DNA from: Apostichopus japonicus
Taxonomy: Eukaryota; Echinodermata; Holothuroidea; Aspidochirotida; Stichopodidae
Length of the DNA: 64,000 nt
Direction of reading: 5' to 3'
Assembly (NCBI RefSeq): GCF_037975245.1
Contig: NC_092582.1
Coordinates: 9,449,501-9,513,500, forward strand
A program made the translations under genes and the position numbers. Below, one piece after another: positions 45,522 through 60,500 of this stretch. Under the pieces are notes generated by a model that was not told the DNA's origin, did no database searches, and was given only the letters and a program-made list of their open reading frames with translations. Position 1 is the first letter of the stretch. Every line of letters starts with the position of its first letter.

Positions 45522-48500
45522 ATGGCTATTCCATCGACTTCTATTTTCATCTTCTGTGTGATGTTACCGTTCATCGTTGCTGACATCAGTAAGTACACAA
45601 CTATGTTAAATATTAATTTACTTTACTTTCAACAGTTTTGTTTATTACAGTAGTCTGCCTTTGAAAATAAAATATCCTTCCTGGATGGATGGATGGATGA
45701 AAAGAACGTAATAAACTTCCTTAATTATTAATCTTTTATATGCAAAAGTTCTTTGTTTTCTTTTTTACTAGCCATGTAGTTTGTTATAAAACAACCATTC
45801 TCTGTTAACTGTAACTTAGCATGTAGATAAGAGGCATTGCCAAAGTTTTTTGTTGTTATTGTCCAGGGAGGATAAAAAGGAGGGAAGGTTATAATAGACA
45901 ATTCACCTGACATGTGACGGCTTAATTGTGCCATTTTTACTTTCATTTTATAGATAACATGCCAATAAAAAAGTTTTGTAAAAACACACCTGGTTAAACC
46001 AGATTATGCTTAACTTAGTGGGCTTTGGATGTATAATGGATGTGGGACATCTGTCTTCATCAAATTTGTAAGAGTTTGCTGACATTCTGTATTTTTAGTG
46101 TCACAATACTATCCAGTGTGTTTTAAATACAGTTAATAGTTAGAAGTCCACATACTTTATTTGAAACATTGCTGTCCCTTTTTTGAACAATCATGTTATT
46201 ACCAACAATTTTCCTTGTGGACAAAGTGTCAGAGTTGACTGATGTAATAGAGCAACGTGTGAGATAATGAAGCATATTTTTACATAATTTGTCACTGCTT
46301 GAAATATGACCAACTATATGATACTGTATGTGTGTTATAATTTTTTAAACTTGAATTGTTAAAAATAAAATATCTAGAACTTGAAACTTAATGAATGATT
46401 ATAATTAAAAATCAAATTCTTGTACCAAATCTTGTGTCATAATCCACCTTTAAACTTTTACAACTTTTTTGAAACTCTGTACTCCTCCTATAAGCAGCAA
46501 AGGGACACACAGATGCGCAGACCTCACCTAAACACATGTTGTTCCTATTAGGAATTAATTATACACTTTATTGAGTTACTGTACCATCAAATTTTCCAAT
46601 GATGTTAAAACAAGTCAAATGATTAGCTCTCAGGCTTTATCCAAGCTAATTTTTTTTCTAAATTTGACATTGATATCACATCTTGTAAAGATTAGTTTAT
46701 GCTGAAGGTAAAAGGTGAACGTGTAAACAAGAAAATCGATTGCCTACTTAAAGTGATTTTAGTTTGCTTGATTGGCTGATTGAAAAGTACAAACTGTGTG
46801 ACATTGACATCATGAACTCCTCGTCGATCAGCCAAGCCTGGATGATATTGGTATTAAAATGTCAAGTTTGCTAATTATTTTTCCGTAGGTGTGAAGATTT
46901 CTGTATAAGATTTATCTAAGGTGACAGTTTAAATTCTGATGGGTCCTAAAATTATCCATGATTTAATTTTTGAAAAATCATTGAAATTGCATTTAATTCA
47001 AGTAACACAAATTGAGAAAGTGCCTTAATCTGGAAACATGTTTAGAAATAAATAGGAACCATATAAACAGCTTTTAATTACAGTAGTTGATACAAAAACA
47101 CTGAAGTCAATTAAAGCTTGCGTCATTAGCATTATGAATTTAGCAAAACATCACTTTGTTGAGAAAGTAAAAATTAATTTTCATTGGTTAAATAAATTTT
47201 AGCATATCTGCTGAACAGTGACAATACTAAAGTACAGTAGTGGCAGCCATGTCTGAACCTGGAGTCAGACCTCGAAATTTAGTGTCTAGAAACTTGTACA
47301 AACATGAGAAAGGAAATAACAATAGATCTAATATGCACACCTGCACATTCAGGAACAAAATGTACCCCATGTAATGTATTCAACTTCTTGTTATATGGCT
47401 TAGCTACAGTAAATCTAGAAGGTTAAAGGTGATGGTATATGTATGGTATTAAACCTATAAAGAGACAGTGTTTAATCTATTGAATGTCTGTTGAAATTGA
47501 TTATGCAGCTGTGTGTATTAGCTGATGGGAAATGTTACCTTAAGTAGTTTCAAAAGTATGTTGAATGCTTGGCCTATTTACTCTTTCAAGCGGTGTCTAA
47601 TTTTTGGAGATTTCAGGCCCAATTGATACCTTTCTAAAACCTTTTTCCTGGTAAGCAAGTGAGGTAATACTGTCAATCAAACGTGCCTTGGAAAGAAAAG
47701 ACGAAAATTCCCCATGTATGAAAAACATCCTCAAATTTTGGGGCACTACAGTATATGTAGACCCTAGATGAAACTCTTGATTCTACAGTATTTATAGAAT
47801 TGCTGACATACAGTAGTTTTATATAAAAAAAATTCAAGTTGGCAGACATTATGTTGTAAGAAATCCCAAAATTATTAGACAAGACTTATTTATATATGCC
47901 TGATTTATAAAGAAATCTTGCTCTCCTTGACAGTCCTACATTTTCTTTACCATTTTTTCTTTTCTTAAATGCAGTTTTCAGAGAAGAACCGAGGAATAGC
48001 GTAGTTGTTCAAGGCCAGCCAATTTCCTTCCATTGCGTCGTGGAAGACAATGAAAACAGAGGTCGAGTGATCATACAATGGCTACGAAACAATGCACAGC
48101 TGCAACTGAGCAGCGAGCCCCGACTGAATCTCTTTCCGAATGGGACTCTCTTCATCACCGCGGCGCAAGGTGGAGATGAAGGAAGATACGCCTGCCAAGC
48201 TAGTGTCATCACATTCGATGGAGTGGTCGAGCAGAAGACCAGTGTTGCAGCTATGCTAAGATTTGCATGTAAGTATATAATGTCAATTCATGATACTGTG
48301 TAAGGAGACAAAGAGAATGTCACAAGAACCAACAAGAAATCTGAGGTATAGAGGTACTGTCACTCTCATTTCTTCCAGCCCCCTTACCTCTTATACTTTC
48401 TCCCCCCCCCCCCCCACCTCTTTTTCCCCATAAAAAAAAAAAATTAGGAAAAAAAATTAAAATTCCAAAAGGATCAATTTTATTAATTGAACCATATCTA

Positions 48501-51500
48501 TGGACTATGGATACATCATTTTTGCCCCTCTCTCCTTCATCTCTCCCTTAACCTCCTCCCCTTCCACTATTTCCCTCCCAACCCACTCCCAAAGGAATAC
48601 TCAAAACATCTCCATCAATTTGTCACATATATAACTTGCATGTTATTGCCCCATACATCCTGCTATTGACATATTACACTTCCCAAGATCAAGCTCTTCT
48701 CCCCACATCCCTCCTCCCTTCCCTCTCCCCTCCCCACCAAATAAATAAAAATGGAAAACGAGAAGACAACTTATCCAGAGAATTTACTAACTTCCATTTG
48801 AAACCCTAAGTTCAGCTTTACTCAAGTAATGGTTTTTACTTTGTTATTTTCTGGAATTTCACTCTAGAGAATGGTGTTGTTGACAAGAATTAAACCATGC
48901 ATGACACAACAGGTACAATTCTGTTCATTTAGATTAGTACTAACAGACATGTTCATAATTCCATGTATATTGGTGATCCTCTTACCATCTGTGACATATG
49001 GCAGCATCATTTCCTACTGTTAATATGTAGCCGACAGTGTTAATTAAAACGCTGTTACAAAGACCAACTTAGCAAGATGATTTTGCAGTCTGATATACCG
49101 TAGGATGGAGCTGTCTGTTGAGAAAGATCATTTTTGTTTGCATGTGCAAGAGTATTTGTCAAAGAGATAGGAAATCCGAGGGAAAAGATTTAGGCAGGCC
49201 TATCCAGTCTTGTATCCCAAAATGCTATGTCAATTGGTCAAAACCGTCAAATCTCTGCACCAGGGGTGGGCAACTTTTTTCAATAAATGGGCCAGATATA
49301 AGGAGTGAAAAATTGACTGGGCCTAACCAACGACCTGCTGTTGATTTCAAACCTTTGATTCCAAGGACTTTCAAGCAATAGGTGTGTGTACTTACTGTAA
49401 TCTCTATTCACAAATGTCAATACAGTACAGTTGATAATTATTGTGGATAATAAGCCTACCTGACAGCATCATTAGTGCCCATAAATTCTAAGCAGCTAGC
49501 TCGTATTTTGTTATGATGTAAAATAGATTGATTTTTTTCTTTTTCTTGGGACATTTCACCGGCCTCAAAAATATCACAGGCGGGCTGCATGTTGCCCGCG
49601 GGCCTTAGGTTGCCCATCCCTGCTCTAAATAAACGCAATGATGTATAATTTAGCAGATTAATTCACAGGAACCAACTTGTATAATTAGTATAATCTGAGA
49701 CAAAATTCAGAGACTTCAAAAATACTACAAAAACTTTGAACACTAAATTATTCGCTGAATCCAGCCAGTTTTAAGTCATTAATATGCATAGTGACATAGT
49801 CTTAATGAATTATAACTTAATGGCAAACAGTAATACATAATAATAATAAAACAAAAATATTAGCAGTTTATTAAGAATATGGATTTTTTGGCGGGATATT
49901 TTGGCTAATTCATGCAAAACTTGAACTAATATATCCTTGCCACATGTGGTATCAGCCAGCAGTGAGGATTAGGTCTCCCAAGGGCATTACATGACCAATG
50001 AGTAAATAGTGCAGTAAAAGTCATGGCTTTTAAGTTAATTATGGATACCTTGGTATCCACGGTGATGCTTACTTGTTGATTGGATTCTTCATGATTTGGA
50101 CATGGATCGGATAAGTTAACGAGCTAATTGTTATTTTACGGGATCGGCTGCTTTGTCTACACTTGACAAGTGAGGGTCATGACTCATGACTGAACATCAA
50201 GTATTTGTTTGTAACTACATAATTATCCTAGTTAATAGACAGTTTAATTGATTTGATATCCTATGGATATTTCCTATAGTGTAGTTGTGGATAGTTGGGT
50301 GTAGTACAAAAATGCTGCAATTTGTGTTTAATTTGCTAGTACTGTCTGGTACAGTAATTGGTTTTTCATATGAGGAAAGACCATGGTACATGAATCTGGT
50401 ATTGTAATCTGCTTGTCAATTTGTGATATAATTAAAAATTCTGTAAATATTGGATCAAACAGTGTAACAAGAACATGTACTGTAAGGAAAGACAACATTG
50501 CCACCTGAAAACATAATATATGTTAGTGTCACTTTACGTTGATCAATGTTGCACCAGAATGATAAAATTGGGGAAAATTTCAACAAAATTTGGTGGGACA
50601 CAAAATTGTCTTTATTGGAATAAACAATTTTGATGCATGATCACGTTAGGAAAGACCAAATGGTAACTAATTAATATTCCCTTTGTTTCTTTTAGTAGAA
50701 AGACAATTTATCAGGAATTCGAATTTGGAATAAGGTTAGCCATGAAGTAACAAAAAAGAATGCACTAAATTTGTGGGACACAAATTTTATGTAAATGTTA
50801 GTTTAAACAGTTTATTACAGTTTACATACATGTATGAACATGTAAGGCAAAGAGTAAAAGAAGATTGAAGTACTTTAGACTATTCTATTTACAATGGATT
50901 GACATTATTATTCAGAATTGAATAGAATCATGACTTTTAAAGGCAAAAGAAAACAAACCTAACCTTCATTTTCACTTTTAAACAATAGAGATCTACTCCT
51001 TCGAAAATTGTAATTTCTTGCTTTGACCAGGAGTTATCATTCAGTGTACACATTTTAACTTATCGGAGTACAATTGTTACGGTGAGTGGGTTTGGAATTC
51101 TCTTCAGTTTTTACTTTTTTTAAGAGGACGTATCAAGGTCTTGCTAGTACGCTTTTAATCTTGAATCTATTACAAACAGAGTTTTGACAACTCAGGGCAG
51201 CATCCTCGCGATGATGATCGGAAGTGATTCTCTGAGCTTGGTTAGTTTTACCTCCTATTATAGGAAGTAACAAGAACAGTTTTAATAACATCATTGTCCT
51301 CCTGATGGTTTCCTGTCATACAGAACTCATCATTTTGGTACCACATCACCTAGAAGCAGGAAGGACCACTATTTCCCGGCTAGTTTTCGGTCTGATTATG
51401 TTTTAAATAACAAAACGATTGTCCTCCAAAAAGACGACGTTGAGGTCCGATGCAAGTGCTCTGTTGGACGGAATGATTTGCTCATTAGTTGGGTTTTTTG

Positions 51501-54500
51501 CTAGTCTAGACATTTTGAAAACAGTTAAGATAAAACGATAACAAAATCAGAAACAATCTCATCACAAGTCTGTCAATTTCCTCTCGCTCTGAACGTTGGT
51601 CGTCAGAGGATTTAACGTTTTAATGGGTCACCAAAGAGGAAAGTTGTTCAAATAAAATTGTATCATACTCAAATTTAAGGATACCGGGACACAAAGAAGA
51701 AGAATTTGGCTGAAAGGCAATAATTATTAAAATTATGTCTTGGGTGTGGAATGTAAGCTTCCAATTAAGGCAGTGGGATGAGGATGTTGGTTGGGTGGGG
51801 GGTGGGGAGGGTGGGATGGGCAATACTTCTTGCTTAATTCTAGTTTTACTCAAAGAAAGTGTCAGAACAGCATTCTGTGTTTCTGCATAATATGAGAAAT
51901 TGTACTTATTGTACCTTTACTATAGTACAAAAACTTGTTCATAAAAATGGATTTCAGTTTTGTGCATTAGAGTTGTAAAAAGATCATCATTAAAAACACT
52001 TCAAAGATTTGTGCTCTGTTGTCAGGTACAGAATTGTAGTTCTTCTTTATATTAAACCATATGCAACAGTACATCTAGCTTTGTTTCTCTTTTACCCTCT
52101 CTCCCCCCCCCCCCCAATCCCCTTTTTTGTGTACAATATAGTGATATTTGCATGTAAGGTTCCAGATTTAATGTTATTCAAGCATCAAGTAACTATATAA
52201 CTAACACATTTGTCCATAATGTTTGTGTGTGACAGAGCATTTATAATTTAGTTGTGCTTATCAAGTTCATTCATGTAGTAGACCTTACACTTTTACAGTT
52301 GCCTACTTGAAGGAATATGTTCTCTAACGTATAGAAGAACAGGGAAGAATTTATCCTATCTTGCATTGCATAATTCTATACAAATGGTTTCAGTTGCTAT
52401 AATGGTTTCATATACAGTAGATGTACAGATGTACTGGACATCACAGTGTTCCACAGTGTTCTACACAGGGAACTATAGCATTCAAAAGGTAGAAAACACT
52501 CACAGCCTTTGAAAGTGCTACGCACAATTTGAACATTAAAAGTATTCCCAGGTAGAATAGCCTACAGATGCTGGTCTGAAGTACTAACTAGCAATCACAT
52601 AAAGGTTTCACTTTCATCACCTTAACCAGGGTGCATTGTGTTTGCTAGCTTTCTGTCTTTCTGATCTACAGCATGTACACATTATACATGTGTACACTAC
52701 AAATACAACTATTGAATTTTAATTTATTGATGAATTTCAAGTCAAACTGTAGGCCTAACAGTAATTGCAACTTTGTAACATGAACCAGTACTGGTTTTAA
52801 AATGTTGGCAGTCTTCAGTGAGAGCTAGGACTACATGAGGGCAGTCAATGGATTCAAGGAAGGGGCTGGGGAAATTGAAACATTTGCCTCAAGTGGGGAA
52901 TTGAGCAGATCTGCTTCAAGTTTTTATCAGTACTTAAGACTTGTGCGCACAATTGAATTCAAGGAGAATAGAAAGATATTATATCCCGTTTTGCAATGGA
53001 TCGATCGATCAAGAACATCCCTGGTGACAATTAAGAGACTAGGCTGTCAATTGGTTAAAACAATCACACTTTCTAGACACCGACAGGAAATAATTAACAG
53101 ACAAATATTAAATTCTGGTCACCGGCTGATATTTCACTTTACCCAAGCAGCTTTATCTAGTCTAGTCTGAAGATGACACACCTGCTTACACTTTATCCAA
53201 ACACCCCTCAAACATGGAAATTGGGTACATCCTGCAAATGACAGCATCTTAGAGAAATAAACAACAGGAGTTCCGAACCACTGCCAGTTTACAATTGGTT
53301 CATTGATCACTTGATAGCATCAGACGATGCCTGTTAGTGTAGTGACTGCCAAACAGATCAGATCTTGAGTCTTCTAGATCAAATGCTCGAAAAATTGGAT
53401 CAACAACCCTGCAATATCTTAATGGGCCAGCTGTGCACACTTCCTACCATCTCATAGGAAACTCTGTTAAGTGTTTAAGACAATAATCACAATAATCAAA
53501 TGTTAGTTCTGTTGAAAGGCACTTAGTTATGGGCCACTCCAAAAATATACAATAAGCATAAAGCCCATGGTTTTAATGGTCTCTCTCCATCACCATGAAC
53601 GCCCTCTGCTCTTGTTTCAGACAATTTCCTGCTCTAATTTTTGCTACATATTTAGGTAAAAAATGAATGATATCAATATTAAATGGTGACTTCATGTCAT
53701 TTTTAATAAGATATAAATCTATCTCATTTTGAAAAAATTTGATTGTTAATGCATGCTTAACTATTTAAACTATATACTGGTCAGAGTTATTTTAATTTAC
53801 CTGTAAGGATGCCATGTTAACATACCCCTATATGTAAAGCACAACGGAATAGGAACTGTGGCTGTCTTGGTGACTTAATTGTCATCCACAAAATCAGTTT
53901 TGCAGCATTTGCAAATTTTTTGTTGGATCGTGAAGTATTTTTTTTTGTGTGCAAGATTCAAGAACACATCTTTGTGTCTATTAAACGCATAATAACTGAT
54001 ATTTCCAAATACTATACAAATACAGCATATTTGTATGGAATGTTAGAATGTTGACTTCCAATCCCCTCCCCTATTCTCCCTCCCCTCCCCAAAATAGTGT
54101 AGATAATGAAGTCAGTATGCCTGCACTCTCATCATTTCACTCCTTGCAGTTGGTCAAGTGACCCTAAGGAATGTATGTAGTGTATTGTCAGCAGACTTCA
54201 AATAGTATTAAACACAAAAACAGTACACTAACCTAAGTATGTATACTGTTTCCTTGGTCTCCAGGTAGTGGGACGATCATGACTTGCACGCTCTCCTTGA
54301 TAACCTGTAGCATTTTCCAGAAAAGGAAGTCGTTGTAGATGAAAGTAGGAAGTCATTAAAACAAATGTCACAACCAGAGGAGTGAAAAATATCCTATTCT
54401 CATCTTGAACAGGAAAACATGAAACCTATTAAATTTCTACATTTTCATGGTGTAGTCCAGATGTTTTGACAATAATGTTCTAGTTTTCATGTCATCATGT

Positions 54501-57500
54501 CAAGTCCAAGTTGTCGATAGTTTTGTTTTTTCTATTCTACGTGTTATGGGAAGGGTTTAAGATGACAGCTAGATAAGAAAACTGCAGGCTCTGTTGACTT
54601 CATCTTTGTCCTTCAATCGTCTATGGTTGACTTGTTTGCAATGCTGGAAATAAGTTACCACCTCTCATTCAATATACAGAGCTAGTCCAAGAACTTTTCT
54701 CCTGCCAGATCATTCCAGAGTTCTCACCTTTGGCGACTGTTTGCATCATTTACATTTACTTCCAATGCAAGTTAATGTTAAACCTCAACTCATCTATCCA
54801 GTTTTTGTCACAGTAAAAAAAATATGATTAGCTGGCTGCCTGTTGGGCGAACGTAACATTTAATGTTTGGTTTGTTATAGGTCCAACCAGATTCAATTAG
54901 ATTTAAATTTGATTTTGATCACTGCATGGTGTTGCAGTTGAGTACTGTGCCTGGTACCCCTCAGCAAAGAAATGGTCAGTAATTGGGGTTGTCGTCTACA
55001 AGATAGAATCAATGCTGAGTAGATCAGTTGATAAAGAGTATGCAGATCTTATATCACCCCAGGGTCACTGGTTTGTGTCCTTTTGCTGCATCATCACTCC
55101 CATAAGGATGATGGGGTAGTGTAGTTCCTTTGCCAGTTGGGCCATACTCAGCTATGTGAGTTGCCATGGCAACAGTTACCATGGCAATTTTCCTGAATAG
55201 CTATTCTCAGAGGTCACCCATGGTGGGGTACCCCAGGGTGACCAGAAGTTAATGACTGAGGAAGGAGTCCAAATGTGTGTGAGTGTTGCATTGTGTGTGT
55301 ATAGGTTTTGTCAAAAACTTGTAAATACAGTAGGCCATTTTTGTTTGTGGTTGCTATATTAAACTCCACAGGGAAACATTGAATTGAACTGTTACAGGTA
55401 TAACAGAAATGTCAAGTACTATCAAAATATGTGGTTACCATTGGAACCGAGAAAGGTCACTTGGTTAAAGGTCAAATGTACATATTTTTAGGGCAAGTTT
55501 GTTTAAATAACTCCTAAATTTATAGCTGTGCTGATTTTCTTCAAACTTGGTGGGAAGGTACCCCAGGGTGAACCCTTGTGTCTAATAAACCCCGGAACTA
55601 AAGGTCGGATTTAGTGACAAAAGTTTGGTATTCATTTTCTGATATCGGTTTGGATTGGAGTTTTAACAAAGTTTACACTTTATGTGTAAAGTCTACATGT
55701 ATGCACAGTGCACACACAAAACAGACATGTATGATAAAGTTGTCTGAGATTAGAAAGTTTGTGTTTGGAGCAAACATTTTAAAGGTCATTGGTATTATGC
55801 CCACATTTTAGCCATGCTGAAACTTGCTAGAAGTTTTCAAAAGTACTATCTTAGATGCTCTGTTCCTCAAAATCATTCCCAGCTATTGTCAGATAATAAG
55901 ATATAGACTACCAAACGTCTTACCTAAAGTGCTTGTTAAAATTGACTATGGGTTACCATTATTTGACATACTAGCATATTTGGGGACAATGCTGATGACC
56001 ATTTAGAGAAAAGTTATGTTATAATACATTAGGGTGACTCAAGAAGATGTTCTAAGGCTCTGCATGCAGCTGTGTTAAGAAGGAATTGGTAGAGAGCCAC
56101 AAAATATGTATCAACAAGTACATCTACTGTACACATCTACTGTACACATCTACTGTACACATCTACTGTATACACTGTACACATCTACTGTACACATCTA
56201 CTGTATACACTGTACACATCTACTGTACACATCTACTGTATACACTGTACACATCTACTGTACACGTTGGATACAGGTGGATTTTATTTCACATATTTTT
56301 GCTGTTTCATATATACTTCTTTCGGATTTGTTATTCATATTTTCTTTTTCCTTTTTTGTCTTTCTCATGTGTTTCTGTAAACAGTCATTAAAGGTGTGTT
56401 TTACCATCCCCCAAACCTAACTGTCACAGACCAGCAGTCTACTCCAGCTTACTTCCAGTGCATCTCCGGCGATAGTCTACCCGTCGCAGTCATTACCTGG
56501 GAGAAAGATGGCAACATACTGCAGGACGCCAACCAGTACTCAACCATGTTCGGAAGCAGTGATTCCATCAAGACTTCCGGTACCTTGCAGATCAATAACG
56601 TTCGAACCAAAGATGCTGGAAGATACAGGTGTATCACCATGAATCCGTACCTTCCAGGGCTATCTAAATACAGTGATTATGCATCACTCACCGTTCTTCG
56701 TAAGTTATGCCAATAGATTAGAAAATGAATTCTACCTGTAAGCTATTAATTAGATACAACTTTGATAAGTAAACATTGTCAAATCTTTTTTAATATTTTT
56801 TTAAGAAGTGGAACATTCCCTTTTTAACCAAGCTGCAGTATAACTAGTGCAATATATAAATATTAATTAATAATGCAGCTAAATTCACAAAGGATGAATT
56901 TATAATGCAGCTAATGAAGTAAGCATTAATTCATACCGATGCAGCTAATTTAGTACGGGTTAATTAATTAGTAATCCACTAGGTGGGATTACTTGTAACA
57001 TCTCTTTAATCCATAGTGTAACCTGGGCCCAACAGTTTAACCAAACACAGAACTGCTGTACATACATGAAAGATTGTCACCTTAGAGGGGAAAAACTGAA
57101 AAGAAAAGGAGGAGAAGGGGCAGATGGGGATGTTGGGGAGAGGGAGTGCCGGGGGGTCACTGGACATGGGAAGTGGGACACCATTTATTTGTTAACAGTG
57201 AAGCACAAAGACATAATCTGATTGAAGCACAAAGACATACAGTACTCTGGACAAGACTTTGAAGTAATTTTGCCATAGGCGTAGGAGGCGGGGGGGGGGG
57301 GCTGTAGCCCCCAACCAAAACTTTTTGTGAAATTTGGGCAATATGTTGAGAATTTTTCGGGCACCTACTGAAAGAACAATGTGTTTTTCAATTTTTTTGT
57401 GTGAAAATTCAGGCAATATGGTGAGAATTTTTCGGGCACCTACTGAAAGAAGAATAATTTGCAATGTGTTTTTCAATGGTTAAACTGATATTATTATGAT

Positions 57501-60500
57501 CGTTATTATTGTAACGGCTTCCCCAATAATTATAACCAATATGGAAGGGTAATAACATGGTAAATGATTGTATATTATTGGCATGTGATATAATATCCGA
57601 TGAATGCTCATATGATATGCACATTAAGGTGTTGAATGCGCGCGGAGCGCGCAAAAAATTTTGGCTATATTTTTCGGGCAAGTCGTTACAGCCCCCCCAA
57701 ATCAAAGTAGGCTCCTACGCCTATGAATATTGCTTACCTCACATTAATCTGTTTTCTTTATCATAGCAAATCCTGGTCAGCCTTATATTAATCAAGCACC
57801 TGCAAGCCAGATCGTGCCTCTTAATGATCGAGTGATCTTTGTTTGCGAGATCCTTGGGGATCCTTCCCCAACCATATCCTGGCACAGAAATGGTGAAGAT
57901 CTAAGTAGCAGTGCTGATGGAAGGATCATGGTACACCCAAATGGTACCCTCATTTATGCATTTGTCGTGGAGTCTGACGAAGGAACTTTTGTTTGCAATG
58001 GCACCAATTCTCTTGGATTTGTAGTTTCGGATGAAGTGACACTATTAACAGCTTGTGAGTACCCCATGACAATTTCATCTCTTCTTCTCATGCAGAGGGT
58101 GGTGCTTACTATAAGTATAACTTCTCCTTTCTCCTTCTTAACCTGAGTTGAACCCCCCCCCCCCTCCAGGGTGACAAAGCAGGACTTCAGGTTGTGTGAA
58201 GCTACGTACATGGCATAATCCAAGTTTTCCCAAAAGGTTTATTTAAAAAAGTTTGCAATTGCTACCAGTTGCAAGTAGTGGAAAGGTTGAGAAACACTGC
58301 TTTAAATACAGGGATACTAATAATTGGTCTTAGAATGATCCCAACATGTTAGAAATTATTGATAGTAGTCACCAAGATACCACACAGTTTGGGAAAAGTA
58401 GTGAAAATGAAAAAGCTCTTTCTGGGTCTTGGAAAAAGTCCTAGCATGAAGTTAACTCTGGAGAAAGTGAGGAAGTTCCTTATTTCAAAGACTATGTAAA
58501 ATAAGCTGTCATTTTTTGTTTGGAGCATTCAATCTATAATCTCCAGTGATTTGTAATTTTCTGTTCACTTTTAACAATTATAGGTTTTTTTCATACATTT
58601 TGCAATTTAAGTTACAACTGTTAGGCCTATAGATAGCCTAGCAATACATCCTCATTAGGGTGTAGGCTTCATAGTAAAACTGCAACATGTTTTGTTTGGT
58701 CTTGAATAGTCTGGAAATTTGGTTTTGTTGAAAAGATTAGGGAAGCATGTGTAGTGTAATTGGTTCACAATATGCCGGGAGTGAGACTTAGCAACCTTTC
58801 ACATAATCTGTTTTCTCTGCATGGTAGTATTAACCCAACAGAAGGATGTGGATCCTGCCATGCCAACAGTTTATGGATATTCACGCAGCTGTGGGGAATA
58901 AATGGCCGCTATACAATGCAACTTGAATTGTAATTTAAGGTTTTAAAGAAGAATTGCCTCATTAGGTTTACACTTGATAGCTTACCAGACTGGCTAGCTC
59001 ACATGTGTGACATAGGGTGAAAACTTGCTAATGTCTGTGAAAATCACTCATTTTTGTGCCAAATCCACTGGATTTTGGGGGTTAATCACAAGTTTCGTAC
59101 AGTCTTTGTTCTTGGAACATGTACTACAGGTTTTCTGCAAGGGTTGACAGCCGCAGTTTGTAATTGAAAGAGACTTCATGCGTGAAATACCAATAAATTT
59201 GATATCACAAACTGTGGCTTACAGTGATCGGGGCAGGAAGTTTTACTTCCCATAAACCTGCCTCCGCAATTATGATGTTTCTTCCTGCGGCTGTGCCTTC
59301 ATCAATCATTTAGTTAGCCGTTGATGGTATTTAAACATTTCCTCTTCTTGATTGTCAGACTTGTAAAAAAATCAATTATCGAGTGATTGCTTCCTATTGA
59401 TGTATATTTTGGCTTCTTTTATTTACGTGTGGTTCCTGGAAACTAAATAACTTTACCTTTCACAAAAACAGTAAAAACTATCTCTGCCCACCTCATCATC
59501 TATAAAGCACTGCAGACAATATTCAAATTCAAATATCATAAATTCTGCTTTGCTTTGTTTTTGCTTTGTTATCTTAAGCTTGAACTGTTGAAAAGATCTG
59601 AAAAGGGTTATTGAAGCAAGCTCTCCAGCCTAGAATAATTTTAACATAATTTTCTCACATTTATAAAACCGCAATTGTTATGAGTTACCTTTTGAGTTAC
59701 CTAAGTTTGCTTAAATCAGTTTTGCTTGGAACATATCCAAAAAATGTTACGGAGCTCAGCCTGCAGTTTTGATAAGTCATTTAGAACCAATTCAATGTTC
59801 TTTGTATACTTTTATAGGGCACACACATTATGTCCAATACATATTGAATCCTGTGCTGTTTAGTATCTTCTTAACCCAAAAACAGTTTTAAATAAAAAAT
59901 CCAGAAAGGAAGCAAAACTCCAGGTGTGCCACTTTCATCTAAGTTCTCAAAATGTACTGCATGCTGGAGCCAGAGGGTACTTTTTTCAAAGGGAAGGGAA
60001 TTAATATCTACTTTGTTCCTCCCAATAGGTCATCTTTATTGGCCCATAATTTTTTGAAAGTTTCCAAAAGTACTGTAATCTGCTGATCTTTTCAATGACT
60101 GACAGGCCTCAAAATTTGGCCTTTTTAAAAACCGGCTAAATGCCTGTGGACTTTGTTATTAATTGCCAGTAGAAAATAAAAGACACTTGCATTTTGCTGC
60201 GCATTAAGAAGATTTAAACACATAAATCGGTGAAAATCTTCAGTCAAAAAATCATAGTGGGCTAAATATCTCATTTAAGCCTGTAAAGTAGCTATCAGAT
60301 ATGTGTTTTAATTCAAGAAAAATGCCAGTCAGAACATTATTTTAGCCAATACTTGAGTGGTAAAAATGGTGACATTCTAGGCCTGAAATGGCCAAATATA
60401 AATTTGGCTATAGATGGTATTGATGCTCACAACAACCTTTCTACTTAGTGAACTTTGCATCCACTGTATGTGCATTCCCGCTAGAGTGACTATCAAGTAA

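Noticed and set aside
52835-53170. 111-codon + frame in Ig-gene intron 2
   Set aside because: No recognisable family, no Ig pattern, and no phase-1 acceptor/donor pair to join it to the neighbouring exons.
56086-56420. Overlapping + frames rich in Tyr, Thr, His and Cys
   Set aside because: Produced by the TACACATCTACTG microsatellite just upstream of the real Ig2 exon.
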